Source of the DNA: Lamellibrachia satsuma
Taxonomy: Eukaryota; Annelida; Polychaeta; Sabellida; Siboglinidae
Length of the DNA: 64,000 nucleotides
NCBI GenBank assembly: GCA_033239005.1
Contig: BSQZ01000009.1
Location: 5,483,252 to 5,547,251, forward strand
Reading direction: 5' to 3'
Below, piece after piece: positions 24,545-36,109 of the stretch (positions are counted from its first letter, which is position 1; the number at the start of each line of letters is the position of its first letter). Position numbers and translations under genes: made by a program. Below the pieces are notes generated by a model, which worked only from the letters and a program-made list of their open reading frames with translations, ran no database searches and had not been told where the DNA came from.

Positions 24545-27130
24545 ATTTCCACAGGTTCACCACATCACATTACCTAGTCAGGAATCGTTGACAGTCAAAG
24601 CGCTGTTGTAATTTTTCCTGAATCCAACGTCAACAAAGTCAAAGGCGAAGCCGACCTGGAGTCTGGAGCGTGACTCGCACACTCGGTGACACTTTACGAC
24701 TGTCAACCGTTGTTTCCGTGTGGCCTGTCGAACTAGACTCTTCGTCTGTTGTTTCCATTTCTCCAAAGATAGACAACTATTACGGAAGTTCAGTAAACCA
24801 CTAATCGCTGGTTACAGATCTGGTAAAACTGTCACAAGCGATGCATCCATCTTGTCAACAAGTAAAAAATAGTTCCGGTATTCCGTTATCGCATATTCTC
24901 GTTGGTTAGCGTCTCGTGTGTTCGAGAAGTGTGGCGTTTTCCACGATTTTTTGCGTGTTTTGTTGTAATTTCTTTATCTTTTTTTATTTGGAACGAACAA
25001 AAACGCTATTTTGTTGACGTGTGTAAACACTTGTATATATAACAGAGACCCATATCTTTTTTTTTTTTTCGCTCCAGAATGCCTATTTACGAAATAAATC
25101 GCAAAAAATCGAAAATTTACATTGATTAGATATACGCGACTCAAACCACTCGTTTCGACAACAAGATGGCGATACGCAGTGATGTATTTTGTCGATTTTT
25201 GTCTCGAACAAAATCAGTTTTTCAGTTTATCTCACAAATTAGCAGGTATCTGTCACCATTAATGCATAGTTAGATAATATATATTTAAATATACGGCATA
25301 ACACAAAATTGCTTCAGTCCCCCTTTAAGTTAAGCACAGTTAAGCATTTATTGGTACTACGTTAGTAATAGTGGACCGTTCAAAACCGCAGACCCCACAA
25401 CGACCGCGGCCGGCCGCTCTGTGCAATCATGGAACGGCCGCCCCGGCCGCATACAGAACCCTCTATAAAAAACATTCCTGGCGAATAACTACTGAACTAA
25501 ACGCTACCAAATTTTGCCACACCCTAGCGGATACATTTTGCAACAACAACAAGAACGTGCATGTGTTGCACTTTCGGAAATCTTGATTTTCATAAGTTTT
25601 GCTCATGCTATCTCGAAAATTTTTATTTCTATATTTGTCATGATAAAAATATGGTGTAACCTGATAAATAACCGTCAGAATTTGATAATGTTTTCAGTGG
25701 TGCAATGCTAAAACATATAGCTACATTTTCTTCGCTGAGTTGCATAGGGTTATAGCATGGGATCATTGACATTGTCAAATGTCAGTCGCAACTTGCAAAG
25801 TTTTAACAAATGTACTATTTTGTCTTTGCAAATTGTAATCAAATGTCAACATTTTATTACTATATCATATTTCTGTGTATACCTGCATGTGGAGAAATTA
25901 CTACTCTTCAAAATAAATACAACTTGTAATTGTCAATATTGAATAGTTTTTTTTCTACAGATTTTTGGACACAAGGAGGTAAAATCGCTCGAAATTTGCC
26001 AGAAATCCTTTGAACATGTCATGTTTTAATAAAATCCTGGGGCCTAATGGGTTAAAAGTGATGTTTTGTGAAATCAATATGTGTATTTGTGTCCATCAAC
26101 TTATAAAAAGACCAACTAATTGTGGCTTGTCTAGAAACTATCACTGAAATGGCTCTGCTGGAAATGCTAATTTTGCAGCACGATCATCTTCCGCCAATCT
26201 TTGAGAATAAGCATTGTGGCATACCCCTGAAATTAACATGTGAAAGAAAACATCCATTGTACTAGCCTTGATTTGTTGATATCATGACATTGGCACAACT
26301 AATTCCAACGGAGTGTCTAATTTCACACCTCAAGTGTGCACCGCAGATTTGTCCTGGAAAGCAGACTACGTTATGCTGCCACTAATTATTATCCTAAACA
26401 ATAACAAATGTTATTGTATGTGTGTCACCTTCTTTTCTCCTCTTGTGCCACAGGTTTCACACAGGGAGGAGTGATGTGTGTTGCACAATATATGATAACC
26501 ATTTTTTATTTCCTATGATTTAGATTTGTTCTCACATCGCTAATGTAAAAACGCTCAACTGCATTCAAGTTAAAACATCACCTTCGCTTAAGGTATCCAA
26601 AAGTGAAATTATTGTGATGTATGAAAATTGCATGTTTTAGTATATTTTAATAATTAAAACCTTGTAATAATATTTGACAAATATATTTACCGGCACATAT
26701 CAATGTTATGAAAAGTCTAACCAATCGATTATATAACTGGTTTGTTGGATGGCAATGTGATTGTAATGCTAAGATTGATGCCACCTATATTAAAGTGGAG
26801 TCGCTGAAAGAGGGTTTCACCGAATTCATTGACCAAGGAAAGAAACTTCAACATGATTGAACACATAAGCAAGGTACTTCAGATTGAAGAAACAGGACAT
26901 GAAACATGACGCAACTTGTACGTTCGGCTCGAATTTCATTCGTTCAGTGTGGAGATGATCTTATTGAGACTGCATGCAGTATTCTCCACCGCACATGATG
27001 CATTTGGAGCTCTTCCACTGAAAAAATTCTGGTCTAAGATGAATGAATCGCATACCTCAGTGGCTGAAGTACACGTGAGGGCATTTCTGATGTTTCCATC
27101 TACCCATCCCTGTGAATGAGGTTTTTTTTA
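24545..27130. other. No gene recognised
   Basis: A CpG- and GGCCG-rich patch lies at 25385-25455 within an otherwise AT-rich region. A 62-codon minus-strand ORF (24578-24766) and a 71-codon plus-strand ORF (25371-25586) show no known domain. Positions 26000-27130 show no repeats or motifs that I can identify. Confidence 0.4.
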
Positions 27131-27144
27131 GTTTTCCTGCAGGA

Positions 27145-27187
27145 CATTGCCGAGAAACCTCGATCACAGAGATGTTTCTCGGCAATG
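27145..27187. repeat. Perfect 14-bp hairpin
   Basis: Arm cattgccgagaaac (27145-27158) pairs exactly with gtttctcggcaatg (27174-27187) across a 15-base loop. There is no T-run after it and no bacterial context, so it is not a terminator. A further partial repeat of the arm (gtttctcg) lies at about 27274. Confidence 0.8.
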
Positions 27188-27555
27188 ACCTCCGTATCTC
27201 TTTTTCCAAAACTGTTCCCCAAATCGAAGCCCTGGTTTTGACCAGGAAAGCTCAGCAATGATATCGAGGTGGTTTCTCGAAAACCGGTGTCTTATCCTAC
27301 CTTCATCCGGGCCCCAGTTTTGTTCACCTCTTTAATAATATGTGTATCACTGAACTCAATCTTGAATACTGTTTCGTCTATAATTCTATGTCATTACAAA
27401 GAGGGTACCCAGTCGAATGTTTCAGGACACAATGGGTACGTTGGGAGAAAAAGTTTGGGAACCATTGCATTAAGGCATTGAAAATTCTGGTGTGTCAGGA
27501 GAGCCACCACAAGAAAAGGACTACAACACGTCAAAAGGAGACGGTCATTGTCGTC

Positions 27556-27775
27556 TCCACATTCATTTGCGTCCATTATGAAAGTCTAGGCAATATTAGG
27601 ACTCATCTGTGAAGAGCACATTGGAAGAACGAGCTTGTGTCCAGTTCAAATGTTCTCTACACCATTTAAACCTGCGTTGTCGATGTCTGCCTGTCAGTGG
27701 AACTCTCACTGCTAGTCTTCTCGCTATCATACCAACTGCATGGAGTCTGGAGTGGAGACAATAACTCTACAGGCA
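27556..27775 (-). pseudogene. Tc1-like transposase relic (catalytic-domain fragment)
   Basis: On the minus strand the segment encodes RLAVRVPLTGRHRQRRFKWC, then REHLNWTQARSSNVLFTDES, a stop, and CLDFHNGRK. This matches the Tc1-family transposase core, where HRxxRxxWCxxHxxWT leads to VLFTDESRF; the Asp of TDES is the second catalytic carboxylate of the DD(E) triad. The Arg following the Ser is a stop codon here. Homology fades after about 27556, and neither inverted terminal repeat is visible. About 70 codons of the ~340 of a complete enzyme remain. Confidence 0.8.
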
Positions 27776-28034
27776 TTTTTGATTTATTGTTGAAGAATTG
27801 TAGCAATGAAAATTTTACTTCTACTAACTAAGGCCAGGCTAGTACTACTAGTAGTGTATAGCTCGCCGCATATGTCGAAATCATACTAGTAAAGTTATGG
27901 CTAGACGTTCATCGAAGTTAGATAAAAAAAATTGAAAGAAGAAAAAAATAGATACAGAAATCATAGGCAATAAAAATTAACATCGTACATATTTGACATA
28001 AATAAAATCTTAATTACTGATTTCCCATATATCA

Positions 28035-28371
28035 GTGGTTTCCAAACGACACAATTGGCACCAACATTTGATGAACAGACTATATGTTGGCAATACACAA
28101 TCACGTGCAGCACCAACAGCACACATACGTCACAATGGTCAACGCCAATGGGTAGTTTCTATACAAGGAAAGAGGGGCCGTGTATATGTTTTGGACAGTT
28201 TATATAAAAATCAGCTTTCCCTCACTGCAGATACAGTTAGCTTGCATATATGGGTGTGGGATAAAGGATCTTGGGATTGTTGTGCCATATGTACAACAAC
28301 AAGAGCTGGATACAGTAGATTGTGATTTAATTGCCATAGCCAATATTGCTGAAATTTGTATAGGTGTGTAG
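28035..28371 (+). pseudogene. C48 (Ulp1-like) cysteine-peptidase domain relic
   Basis: The first frame gives HNGQRQWVVSIQGKRGRVYV then LDSLY. After a frame change near 28247 the second gives IKDLGIVVPYVQQQELDTVD then CDLIAIANIAEICIG. The order fits a Ulp1/C48-type fold: His before W (here Gln), Asp in the VLDSL strand, Gln in the VPYVQQQ segment, and Cys in a DCG-x-F-A-I-A motif (here DCD). Loss of the His, the Gly change and the frameshift make it inactive. Such domains are common in transposon-encoded proteins of invertebrates; that origin here is inference. Confidence 0.55.
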
Positions 28372-30436
28372 TAACCGCCGAGTGATGTTTGATGATGGAA
28401 CGCATAAACACACCACAGTAGTTGTAAGGTAATTTATTGCGAGTGGTCAAAAAGGCAAGACACCCTGCATGGGTACAAGACAAATTATTAGCAAACATCT
28501 CTTAGTGTTAACTAAACATATCAAGTGTATAAGAATTTGCATAACTGCTGATATTTTAATACACATCAATTGATTAATGTGGATGTTCTAATAAGTATCC
28601 TAAATAACAAATCAGTGATAATCATATCTTAAATATGGAAAATCATGCAACTGTCGACAATCATTTGTAATTACTATTATAAAAAGGACCTTTTGTATCT
28701 TATACGTCTGTCTAGGTTTATGACAGTATAACATAATGACAGTGCATACCCGCTGCTTACGTGTAACTCTAGTCCTGGACTTGCCCTTCACAGTCGCCCC
28801 CTCGTGGGTAGATCTGCAAAGCATCGTAATAAGTCACCCTTAACCTTTAGTCATAAGAGCTTAATTATCGCCAGCTATGCAGTACACAGTATCCACGGAC
28901 TATCACAAAAGATTATTCAGATAGAGTACATAGGTACAGCACACTGTTAACATTGACATACATTCATTCCTAATAAAGAAATGTGCTACACTGAAGCAAT
29001 GTCAATTACAGCAATATGGCCGACACACGTGACGCGATAATAATTATATAGTACACAGTGTTCAAGTTCGGTGACTTCAAGGTATTTATTTTCCCGTAAC
29101 ACCTAATCTTGCTAATGCACTAGTACATGCATAACTACTACTGATCTATCTAATATCTCTCTGGAACGCGGTTAATTTTGACTTCAAGTTGGCTGTTCCA
29201 ACACTTGGCTTACACCGACCTGCCACCACCGAAGCGTGCACCGAAAGCACGCTACATTTTACAAACACATGTATAGATGGTTTTACCTTCATGTCCAAAC
29301 CACAGAAAACTTGTTTGCGACAACAATAAGACACAAACCACGGACAGAAGTGTCCGCGTGCGCTGTAGAACCGGCCCAAACCCCAAACCGGACTGCCCAC
29401 CAAAATCAGTAGCAACACCAGGCGACAGCAGCAGCACCAAAAGTGCACCCGGTTGCAAGTGGTTATAATCAACTGGAAATTAATACAATAACGATTGTGG
29501 AACTTTGACACGGCAAACTGAAGAAAATATTTAATGACATGTCTAAAATAAAAAAGTTTCTTTCTTTTCTAAAAATCTCTCAACCTAATGAAATAAAAAT
29601 GGACATGGACAGATTTTCAATATAGCTTCTATGTCCTTGTGGCCTTCCTGAAGGTTTTGGTGACCTATGCTTATGGTGGCTTGTGACCTGTATGGCAAGT
29701 GGTATCATCAGCGACGTTCAAAAACCCCATCTAACACACATGCACCATGGCTTTGTTGCATATATCAGAGTAAAAAACCAAGTAAAGCACCTTCCAAATT
29801 TCAGTAAGAAGCCCTACATTGTATTGTTACTACCTTCGCAATAGACGAGTTCTCGTGTTCACCTTCACCTTTTGACCAGGACAATCGTAAGGTGCCATTT
29901 CCAGATAATCTTTGCTTTTTTACCTCCGTAAATAGCACGAATATTTAGAATTTTATTTAAGTTTTTGCAAGAGAATTAGCTAACAAGATAATGGATAGGT
30001 CATAATTATTACTAAATATTAACGTTCCAGAGTTCTATGAGATGGTGAATGCATTTTTTTAATGGATTGTATCTTGCAGCAACACGCACTGCTCTTTGAG
30101 TGCTAAATACATTCTATGTTATTAATGTTACATCAGTGGATGAAATTATTGTGATGATCCCTTTATTGACATATTTACCTCATTTTGAGAGTTTACTTTG
30201 TGATGATTCTCTATTTAATCGATGTTTGCAGTATTATTACCATTGTCTGTTTTCTTAGTGTATAGGGTTCAATGTGTTCCACTTCCCCTTGCATTTGATA
30301 AAAGTGTTCTGTTATAAAGAGATTGTGAATGTGTTGTAATGATTGTAGCTCATAACTACATGCATCGTGCACTTTGAGCACTGTGTATAGTCTATGTCAC
30401 TCATGTTTCTTCAGTTGATCATTGATGAGATTGTGA
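28372..30436. other. No gene recognised; unidentified ORF 29146-29511
   Basis: A 121-codon minus-strand ORF and an overlapping plus-strand ORF (29277-29468, Cys- and Pro-rich) occur in a moderately GC-rich patch; neither has a domain I recognise. At about 30060-30130 and 30340-30420 two related ~75-bp segments (around gcactttgagcactgtgta) form a diverged direct repeat. The region ends at the left edge of the tandem duplication. Confidence 0.4.
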
Positions 30437-31767
30437 TTTGTTGGCAATTGCCCCCCCCCGAAAAAAAATCCAAGCTAAGAATTGTCAGAATATTAATTTT
30501 ATTTATTTTGTCAAAGGTTTGAAGCATTCAGCCTTTCCGTATGTGCGCATACATTGATACTGTACACACACGCACTCACCCACCCAGCAACCCACACACA
30601 CAAATAATTAAAAGGACGTGTCGATGAGAAATAGCACCGCTTCTCCGCTAGTAGTGTAAACATGCGCGTTCCATCGATATAGTTGTACAATTAAAAGATC
30701 GGTAACATTCGACAAATGTCGGGTTGCACTTTTTGTTTATTTTATTGAATCATCAAAAATTTTAAATATTACTTGAACTTGGTTATTCTATGTATGACTT
30801 TGTGTACAATTGTGATATTTACAGTAACGTGTTAACATTGTGGAAGAAAATGTTTTTCTAAGAAATTCATTAACACATGTTTTGTGTTTATTTTGTGACT
30901 TTCTTCAAATATACATTTCTAATATTATTATTTTAGTCTAAAAACAAATTGTTTTATTTTATCATACAAAATACAGTAAAACGTCTGGTTGAATCAGTTA
31001 TTAGTGAACACATTATATGTGGCTAAAACCAGCTATTAATGGGTAACCATATTGAATAACCTTAGGCTGACCTTGATTTAGGTGACCACCCGTTCTTGTA
31101 GCTTCTATGTGGACTAAACAACAAATGTGCCAATGGTGCTTTGGTCTCGCCTGTAACGGTTGTTGTCCTTAAGCTACTGGACAAATAGTAATGTTACCAT
31201 GATTAGATTATATAATGATACCTCATTCATATTTCTAATTTGAATTATTAGCAAAGTGGAGATTTTTTTACAGAAGCCATTTTAACTACTCCAACATGTC
31301 TGAATGCCCAAAGTTTTTGTCTGTAACAAAGAGTCGCGAGGGAAATCAGGATTTATGCGAAAAGTTGGGATGCTTCTTTGATTAAAATGTTTACAATAAT
31401 GCAGGATGTGCACTTTTGTGAGAAAAAAAACGTGAATAGAGTATAGGTCCGTTAAATATGATGGATCTCGTAAAGGAGGAGGGGTGGTGGGGGCAAGCCT
31501 AGTCACCCTGCTACCGTGTAGTGGTACATCGGAAAATAGGGTAACTAATAAATAATTTAAGCCACGAGGGGCATGACCCGATGCCCCTCCCCTATAGATA
31601 CGTCACTGAAATTTGCGCTTGCAAGTTCAAAAAGTCAAAAAGAAAGAACTACTTACATTTTTAGTGTCACCAGTTACTTACCCTAATATGGAAAGTGGCA
31701 CATTTATTCCGTTAAACTCGCCCCTTTTGAACAGACCACATTGAAGGTGACAATATTTCCACATTGA

Positions 31768-32400
31768 CGAGCCTTTCCGTATGTGCGCATACATTGATAT
31801 TGTACACACACGCACTCACACACCCAGCAACCCACACACACAAATAATTAAAAGGACTAGTAGTGTAAACATGCGCGTTCCATCGATAGAGTTGTACAAC
31901 TAAAAGATCGGTAACATTCGACAAATGTCGGGTTGCACTTTTTATTTATTTTATTGAATCATCAAAAATGTTCAATATTACTTGAACTTGGTTATTCTAT
32001 GTATGACTTTGTGTACAATTGTGATATTTACAGTAACGTGTTAACATTGTTGAAGAACATTTTTTTCTAAGAAATTCATTAATACATGTTGTGTTTATTT
32101 TGTGACTTTCTTCAAATATACATTTCTAATATTATTATTTTAGTCTAAAAACAAATTGTTTTATTTTATCATATAAAATGCAGTAAAACATCTGGTTAAA
32201 TCAGTTGCCCCCCCCTATAGATACGTCACTGAAATTTCGCTTTCAAGTTCAAAAAGAAAGAACTACTTACATTTTTTGTGTCATCAGTGAACTACCCTAA
32301 TATGGAAAATGGCACAGTTTATTCCGTTAAACTCGCCCCTTTTTAACAGACCACATTGAAGGTGACAATATTTCCACATTGACGTACCCCATACAATTTC
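31768..32400. repeat. Internal partial duplication of the unit-1 leader
   Basis: The sequence from gcctttccgtatgtgcgcat at 30530 recurs at about 31771 and runs in parallel for about 420 bp. It then jumps, at gttgcccccc (about 32206), to match 31580 onward. Small private deletions in the second copy include the gtgtcgatgagaaatagc block. Units 2-4 have this leader only once, so the event followed the unit duplications. Confidence 0.85.
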
Positions 32401-33257
32401 TTTACAGAACTCTACTATTAAAGTGAAGCAAAAGTCATATTTTGGGGCTGTGCACCTAATAGAGAAAATACAGACTAACCGTGTGCAACTAAGTTCAAGA
32501 ATATAATGCTAGTGGTTTAGTCAGAATGTGCTAAAAAAGTACGAGATTCTGGTCTTTTGAAAGGGTTGACATGTCGATCAGTGCGACCGATAAGCGTATG
32601 AACAATTCCATGATAATCGGGTAACCTAGACTACGTGTGACATATTAAGTGAGACTGGCATACACGGAATAAATGCTATTTTTTTCAGAAATAGGAATTG
32701 TTTAGTAAACAAAGGCATATCTAACAGTATGGCTTAGATGCTGTATGTTCAATAAGGTTTTCTTAGTAAACCACTGTTGTGATTTTCTTAAACTGTAGTT
32801 GCAAATGGTTATATTTTAGTAACTCTTATAGGTGCACAGACACAAAACCATCAATTTTATTTCCTTTTAAGTAGTAGGTAGTATCCGATAAGACAATTAT
32901 TTGTATACTGATATTAATAGTATAATATAAAAGTGATTTTGACCACAATATTAAATACTACATTGCAATTTTAATACAATTAATGCCAGGTGTCTTTGGT
33001 AAGTAGACTACAGCATGAGAAGTAAACGCACGATACAAACCTGTGAACAGGTATGGCTCAACAATGTGAACAAATGTTAGTTTAAGCAATAAATAATGTT
33101 CTGGAGCCGAAGCATGCAGAAACTTGACAATCTAGTGCAAGAAACTCTTGCTAAAGAAATAATAACAATGTTGAGTCAGTATGACATAAAGTGCAAACTA
33201 TTTCGGGTGTGGTCGTAGTTTACAATGCAATATTCATCACACAGCGCAGAGAAGCAC

Positions 33258-33516
33258 CCGTGGAGCACAGTTGTCACATTTATAGAGTTTGTTCCCAGTA
33301 TGGATTAGGACATGTGCCTTCAAGTCAATACTTTCTTAGAATTGTGCAGCACAGGTATCACATTTAAAAGGTTACTCCCTATTATGGATATGGACATGTA
33401 TCTTCAAAGCACCTTTTGCTGAAATTGTGCACCACACGTATCACGTGTGTAGGGTTTCTCCCCAGCGTGGATACGGACGTGTGTCTTCAAATACCACTTT
33501 CTGAGAACTGTGCACA
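33258..33516 (-). pseudogene. Decayed zinc fingers beyond the stop of the unit-1 ORF
   Basis: After the CDT-stop, where a finger's second Cys codon TGT reads TGA, recognisable finger sequence continues with frameshifts. There is CAQFSESG, then a one-base deletion; then CGAQF followed by frame loss; then CDTCAAQF ending in a stop; then a last KCDNCAP relic near 33265. About four fingers' worth of sequence was once part of the coding region. Units 2 and 3 end their ORFs at the same CDT-stop. Confidence 0.75.
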
Positions 33517-35370
33517 TCATGTATCACATTTGTATGGTATCTCTCCTGTATCGATACGGATATGTGTCTTCAAATTAGCATTTGATGACAACTGTGCATC
33601 ACAGGTATCACATTTGTAGGGTTTCTCCCCAGTATGGATAAGGATATGTTTTTTCAAATTAGCATTTAATGAGAACTGTGCACCACAGGTATCACATTTG
33701 TAGGGTTTCTCTTCTGTATGGATACGGATATGTGTCTTCAAATCAGCATTTGATGAGAACTGTGCATCACAGGTATCACATTTGTAGGGTTTCTCTCCTG
33801 TATGGATACGGATATGTTTTATCAAATTAGCATTTGATGAGAACTGTGCACCACAGGTATCACATCTGTAAGGTTTCTCACCAGTATGGATACCGACATG
33901 TGTCTTCAATCGATGGCTTTGTGAGAACTGTGCACCACAGACACCACATTTGTAGGGTTTCTCCCCAGTGTGGATACGGATATGGGTCTTTAAATGACCA
34001 TTTTCTGAGAATTGTGCACCACAAGTATCACATTTGTAGGGTTTCTCCCCAGTATGGATACGAATATGTCTCTTCAAATAAGTATTTGTTGAGAACTGTG
34101 CACCACAGGTATCACATTTGTAGGGTTTCTCTCCTGTATGGATACGGATATGTGTCTTCAAATAAGCATTTAATGAGAACTGTGCACCACAGGTATCACA
34201 TTTGTAGGGTTTCTCTCCTGTATGGATACGGATATGTGTCTTCAAATTAGCATTTGATGAGAACTGTGCATCACAGGTATCACATTTGTAGGGTTTCTCC
34301 CCAGTATGGATACGGATATGTTTTTTCAAACTACCATTTGATGAGAACTGTGCACCACAGGTATCACATCTGTAAGGTTTCTCACCAGTATGGATAAAGA
34401 CATGTGTCTTCAATCGATAGCGTTGTGAGAACTGTGCACCACAGACAACACATTTGTAGGGTTTCTCCCCAGTATGGATACGAATATGCATCATCAAATT
34501 ACCTTTTGTTACAAACTGTGCACCACAGGTGTGACATGTGTAGGGTTTCTCCCCAGTGTGGATACGGACATGTGTCTTCAAATTACCACTTGCTGAGAAT
34601 TGTGCACCACAAGTATCACATTTGTAGGGTTTCTCCCCAGTGTGGATACGGACATGTCTCTTCAAATAAGCAATTCTTGAAAATTGTGCATTACAGGTAT
34701 CACATTTGTAGGGTTTCTCCCCAGTGTGGATATGGACATGTGTCTTCAAATTACCACTTGCTGAGAATTGTGCACCACAAGTATCACATTTGTAGGGTTT
34801 CTCCCCAGTGTGGATACGGACATGTCTCTTCAAATAAACAATTCTTGAAAATTGTGCATTACAGGTATCACATTTGTAGGGTTTCTCCCCAGTGTGGATA
34901 TGGACATGTGTCTTCAAATTACCACTTGCTGAGAATTGTGCACCACAAGTATCACATTTGTAGGGTTTCTCCCCAGTGTGGATACGGACATGTGTCTTCA
35001 AATTACTACTTGCTGAGAATTGTGCACCACAGTTATCACATTTGTAGGGTTTCTCCCCAGTGTGGATACGGACATGTGTCTTCAAATTACCACTTACTGA
35101 GAATTGTGCACCACAAGTATCACATTTGTAGGGTTTCTCCCCAGTATGGATACGGACATGTGTCTTCAATTTATCACTTGCTGAGAATTGTGCACAACAG
35201 GTATCACATTTGTAGGGTTTCTCCCCAGCGTGGATACGGACATGTGTCTTCATATCACAACTTTTTGAGAATTGGGCACCACAGGTATCACATTTGTAGG
35301 GTTTCTTCTTAGAATGGATGCGCATACTTGTCTTCAAAGCACCACAGTTATCACAAAAATGTTTGATCAC
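33517..35370 (-). CDS. Poly-C2H2 zinc-finger protein, unit 1 (22 finger repeats)
   Basis: A 617-codon open frame: a degenerate first finger (CDNCGALKTSMRIH, lacking the middle of the finger), 21 tandem 28-residue repeats, and a stop five residues into the next finger. The repeat is [19 protein letters not shown] followed by (V/I)RIHTGEKP; the two Cys and two His bind zinc and TGEKP is the linker of DNA-binding arrays. Twenty fingers have all four ligands; the last has its second His changed to Asp. Differences between fingers cluster at helix positions -1, 2, 3 and 6, which contact bases. Fingers 6-7 and 8-9 are a duplicated pair, and fingers 12-15 and 18-21 a duplicated block. No KRAB, BTB or other N-terminal domain is seen. 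A nuclear DNA-binding role follows from the family. The true start may lie upstream through splicing. Confidence 0.75.
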   Translation of the reverse strand: MIKHFCDNCGALKTSMRIHSKKKPYKCDTCGAQFSKSCDMKTHVRIHAGEKPYKCDTCCAQFSASDKLKTHVRIHTGEKPYKCDTCGAQFSVSGNLKTHVRIHTGEKPYKCDNCGAQFSASSNLKTHVRIHTGEKPYKCDTCGAQFSASGNLKTHVHIHTGEKPYKCDTCNAQFSRIVYLKRHVRIHTGEKPYKCDTCGAQFSASGNLKTHVHIHTGEKPYKCDTCNAQFSRIAYLKRHVRIHTGEKPYKCDTCGAQFSASGNLKTHVRIHTGEKPYTCHTCGAQFVTKGNLMMHIRIHTGEKPYKCVVCGAQFSQRYRLKTHVFIHTGEKPYRCDTCGAQFSSNGSLKKHIRIHTGEKPYKCDTCDAQFSSNANLKTHIRIHTGEKPYKCDTCGAQFSLNAYLKTHIRIHTGEKPYKCDTCGAQFSTNTYLKRHIRIHTGEKPYKCDTCGAQFSENGHLKTHIRIHTGEKPYKCGVCGAQFSQSHRLKTHVGIHTGEKPYRCDTCGAQFSSNANLIKHIRIHTGEKPYKCDTCDAQFSSNADLKTHIRIHTEEKPYKCDTCGAQFSLNANLKKHILIHTGEKPYKCDTCDAQLSSNANLKTHIRIDTGEIPYKCDT

Positions 35371-35694
35371 ATGTTTGAGTGACTATAAATTACAATTATG
35401 AGAGAGATGCAAACTATATGCATCACATTTGAAGGTTTTACATGAATCTAAGTGTGTACATGTAACTTGAAGCCACCAATGTGTAAGGTGACACATTTAA
35501 AGGATTTCTCATGAATGTGAATATTATCACACAGGTGACACAGATATGTTTTTGTTTGTCCGTAAGATAAAGATGAGGCCATTCAGTGTCAAGGCTACGA
35601 CAGTTGTTGTTGTCAACGTTCGTGAGTCTTCGATGCTTTGTCACTTGTTGTAGGCACTTCTGACACAACGGCTGTCGACATTTGTCACCTGAAA
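35371..35694 (-). pseudogene. Decayed 5' zinc-finger segment with possible splice acceptor (unit 1)
   Basis: On the minus strand tttcag at about 35695 precedes GDKCRQPLCQKCL. Further on, relics such as KHICVTC, then KSFKC in a shifted frame, GGFKLHVHTYIH, and KTFKCDAYSLHLSHN followed by a TAG stop are old fingers with lost ligands. The TAG (about 35384) is shared by units 1-3. It separates this segment from the long finger ORF, so either the upstream exon is no longer used or translation starts at an internal Met. The same segment recurs at 46132-46515 and 53783-54165. Confidence 0.6.
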
Positions 35695-36109
35695 CAACAT
35701 GATCATTATTAGACGTAAACAAAGTTAGTGACATTATCAGACATGGGTACAGTCCTTTGAAAGGAACTTGAAAGTACAAAGTTTGTTTATTTTTAATCAT
35801 AACAAAAACTATATTTTTAAATTTGGTGGCTCTAATGTGTTTTATGAAAAATTTGTATTAAAAAAATTTAATGGATCTGCTTATGACTATGGACCTGATA
35901 TTTCGGCTAGTGAATTCAAATTAAACATAATGTCGAACTTCCATTAAGAAATTGTGGTTCATTGAAACAGATTTGGGCAGTCAAAATGATACTTGTGATA
36001 GAATATATATAGCTTAAGCAATATTACATAATTTAAAAATTTGGTGCCATTATATTCTAGAATCTAACTAAATTGTCACTACCTATTTACCCCACATGAT
36101 TCAGCGTGT

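Noticed and set aside
27145..27187. Rho-independent terminator
   Set aside because: Eukaryotic context, no following T-run and no upstream gene.
33834..35312. Long plus-strand ORFs with repeated [25 protein letters not shown] sequence (also at 45282-46106, 52864-53757 and 62983-63718)
   Set aside because: They are the exact antisense of the zinc-finger repeats. An 84-bp repeat without stops on one strand readily gives an open antisense frame; no independent coding evidence exists.
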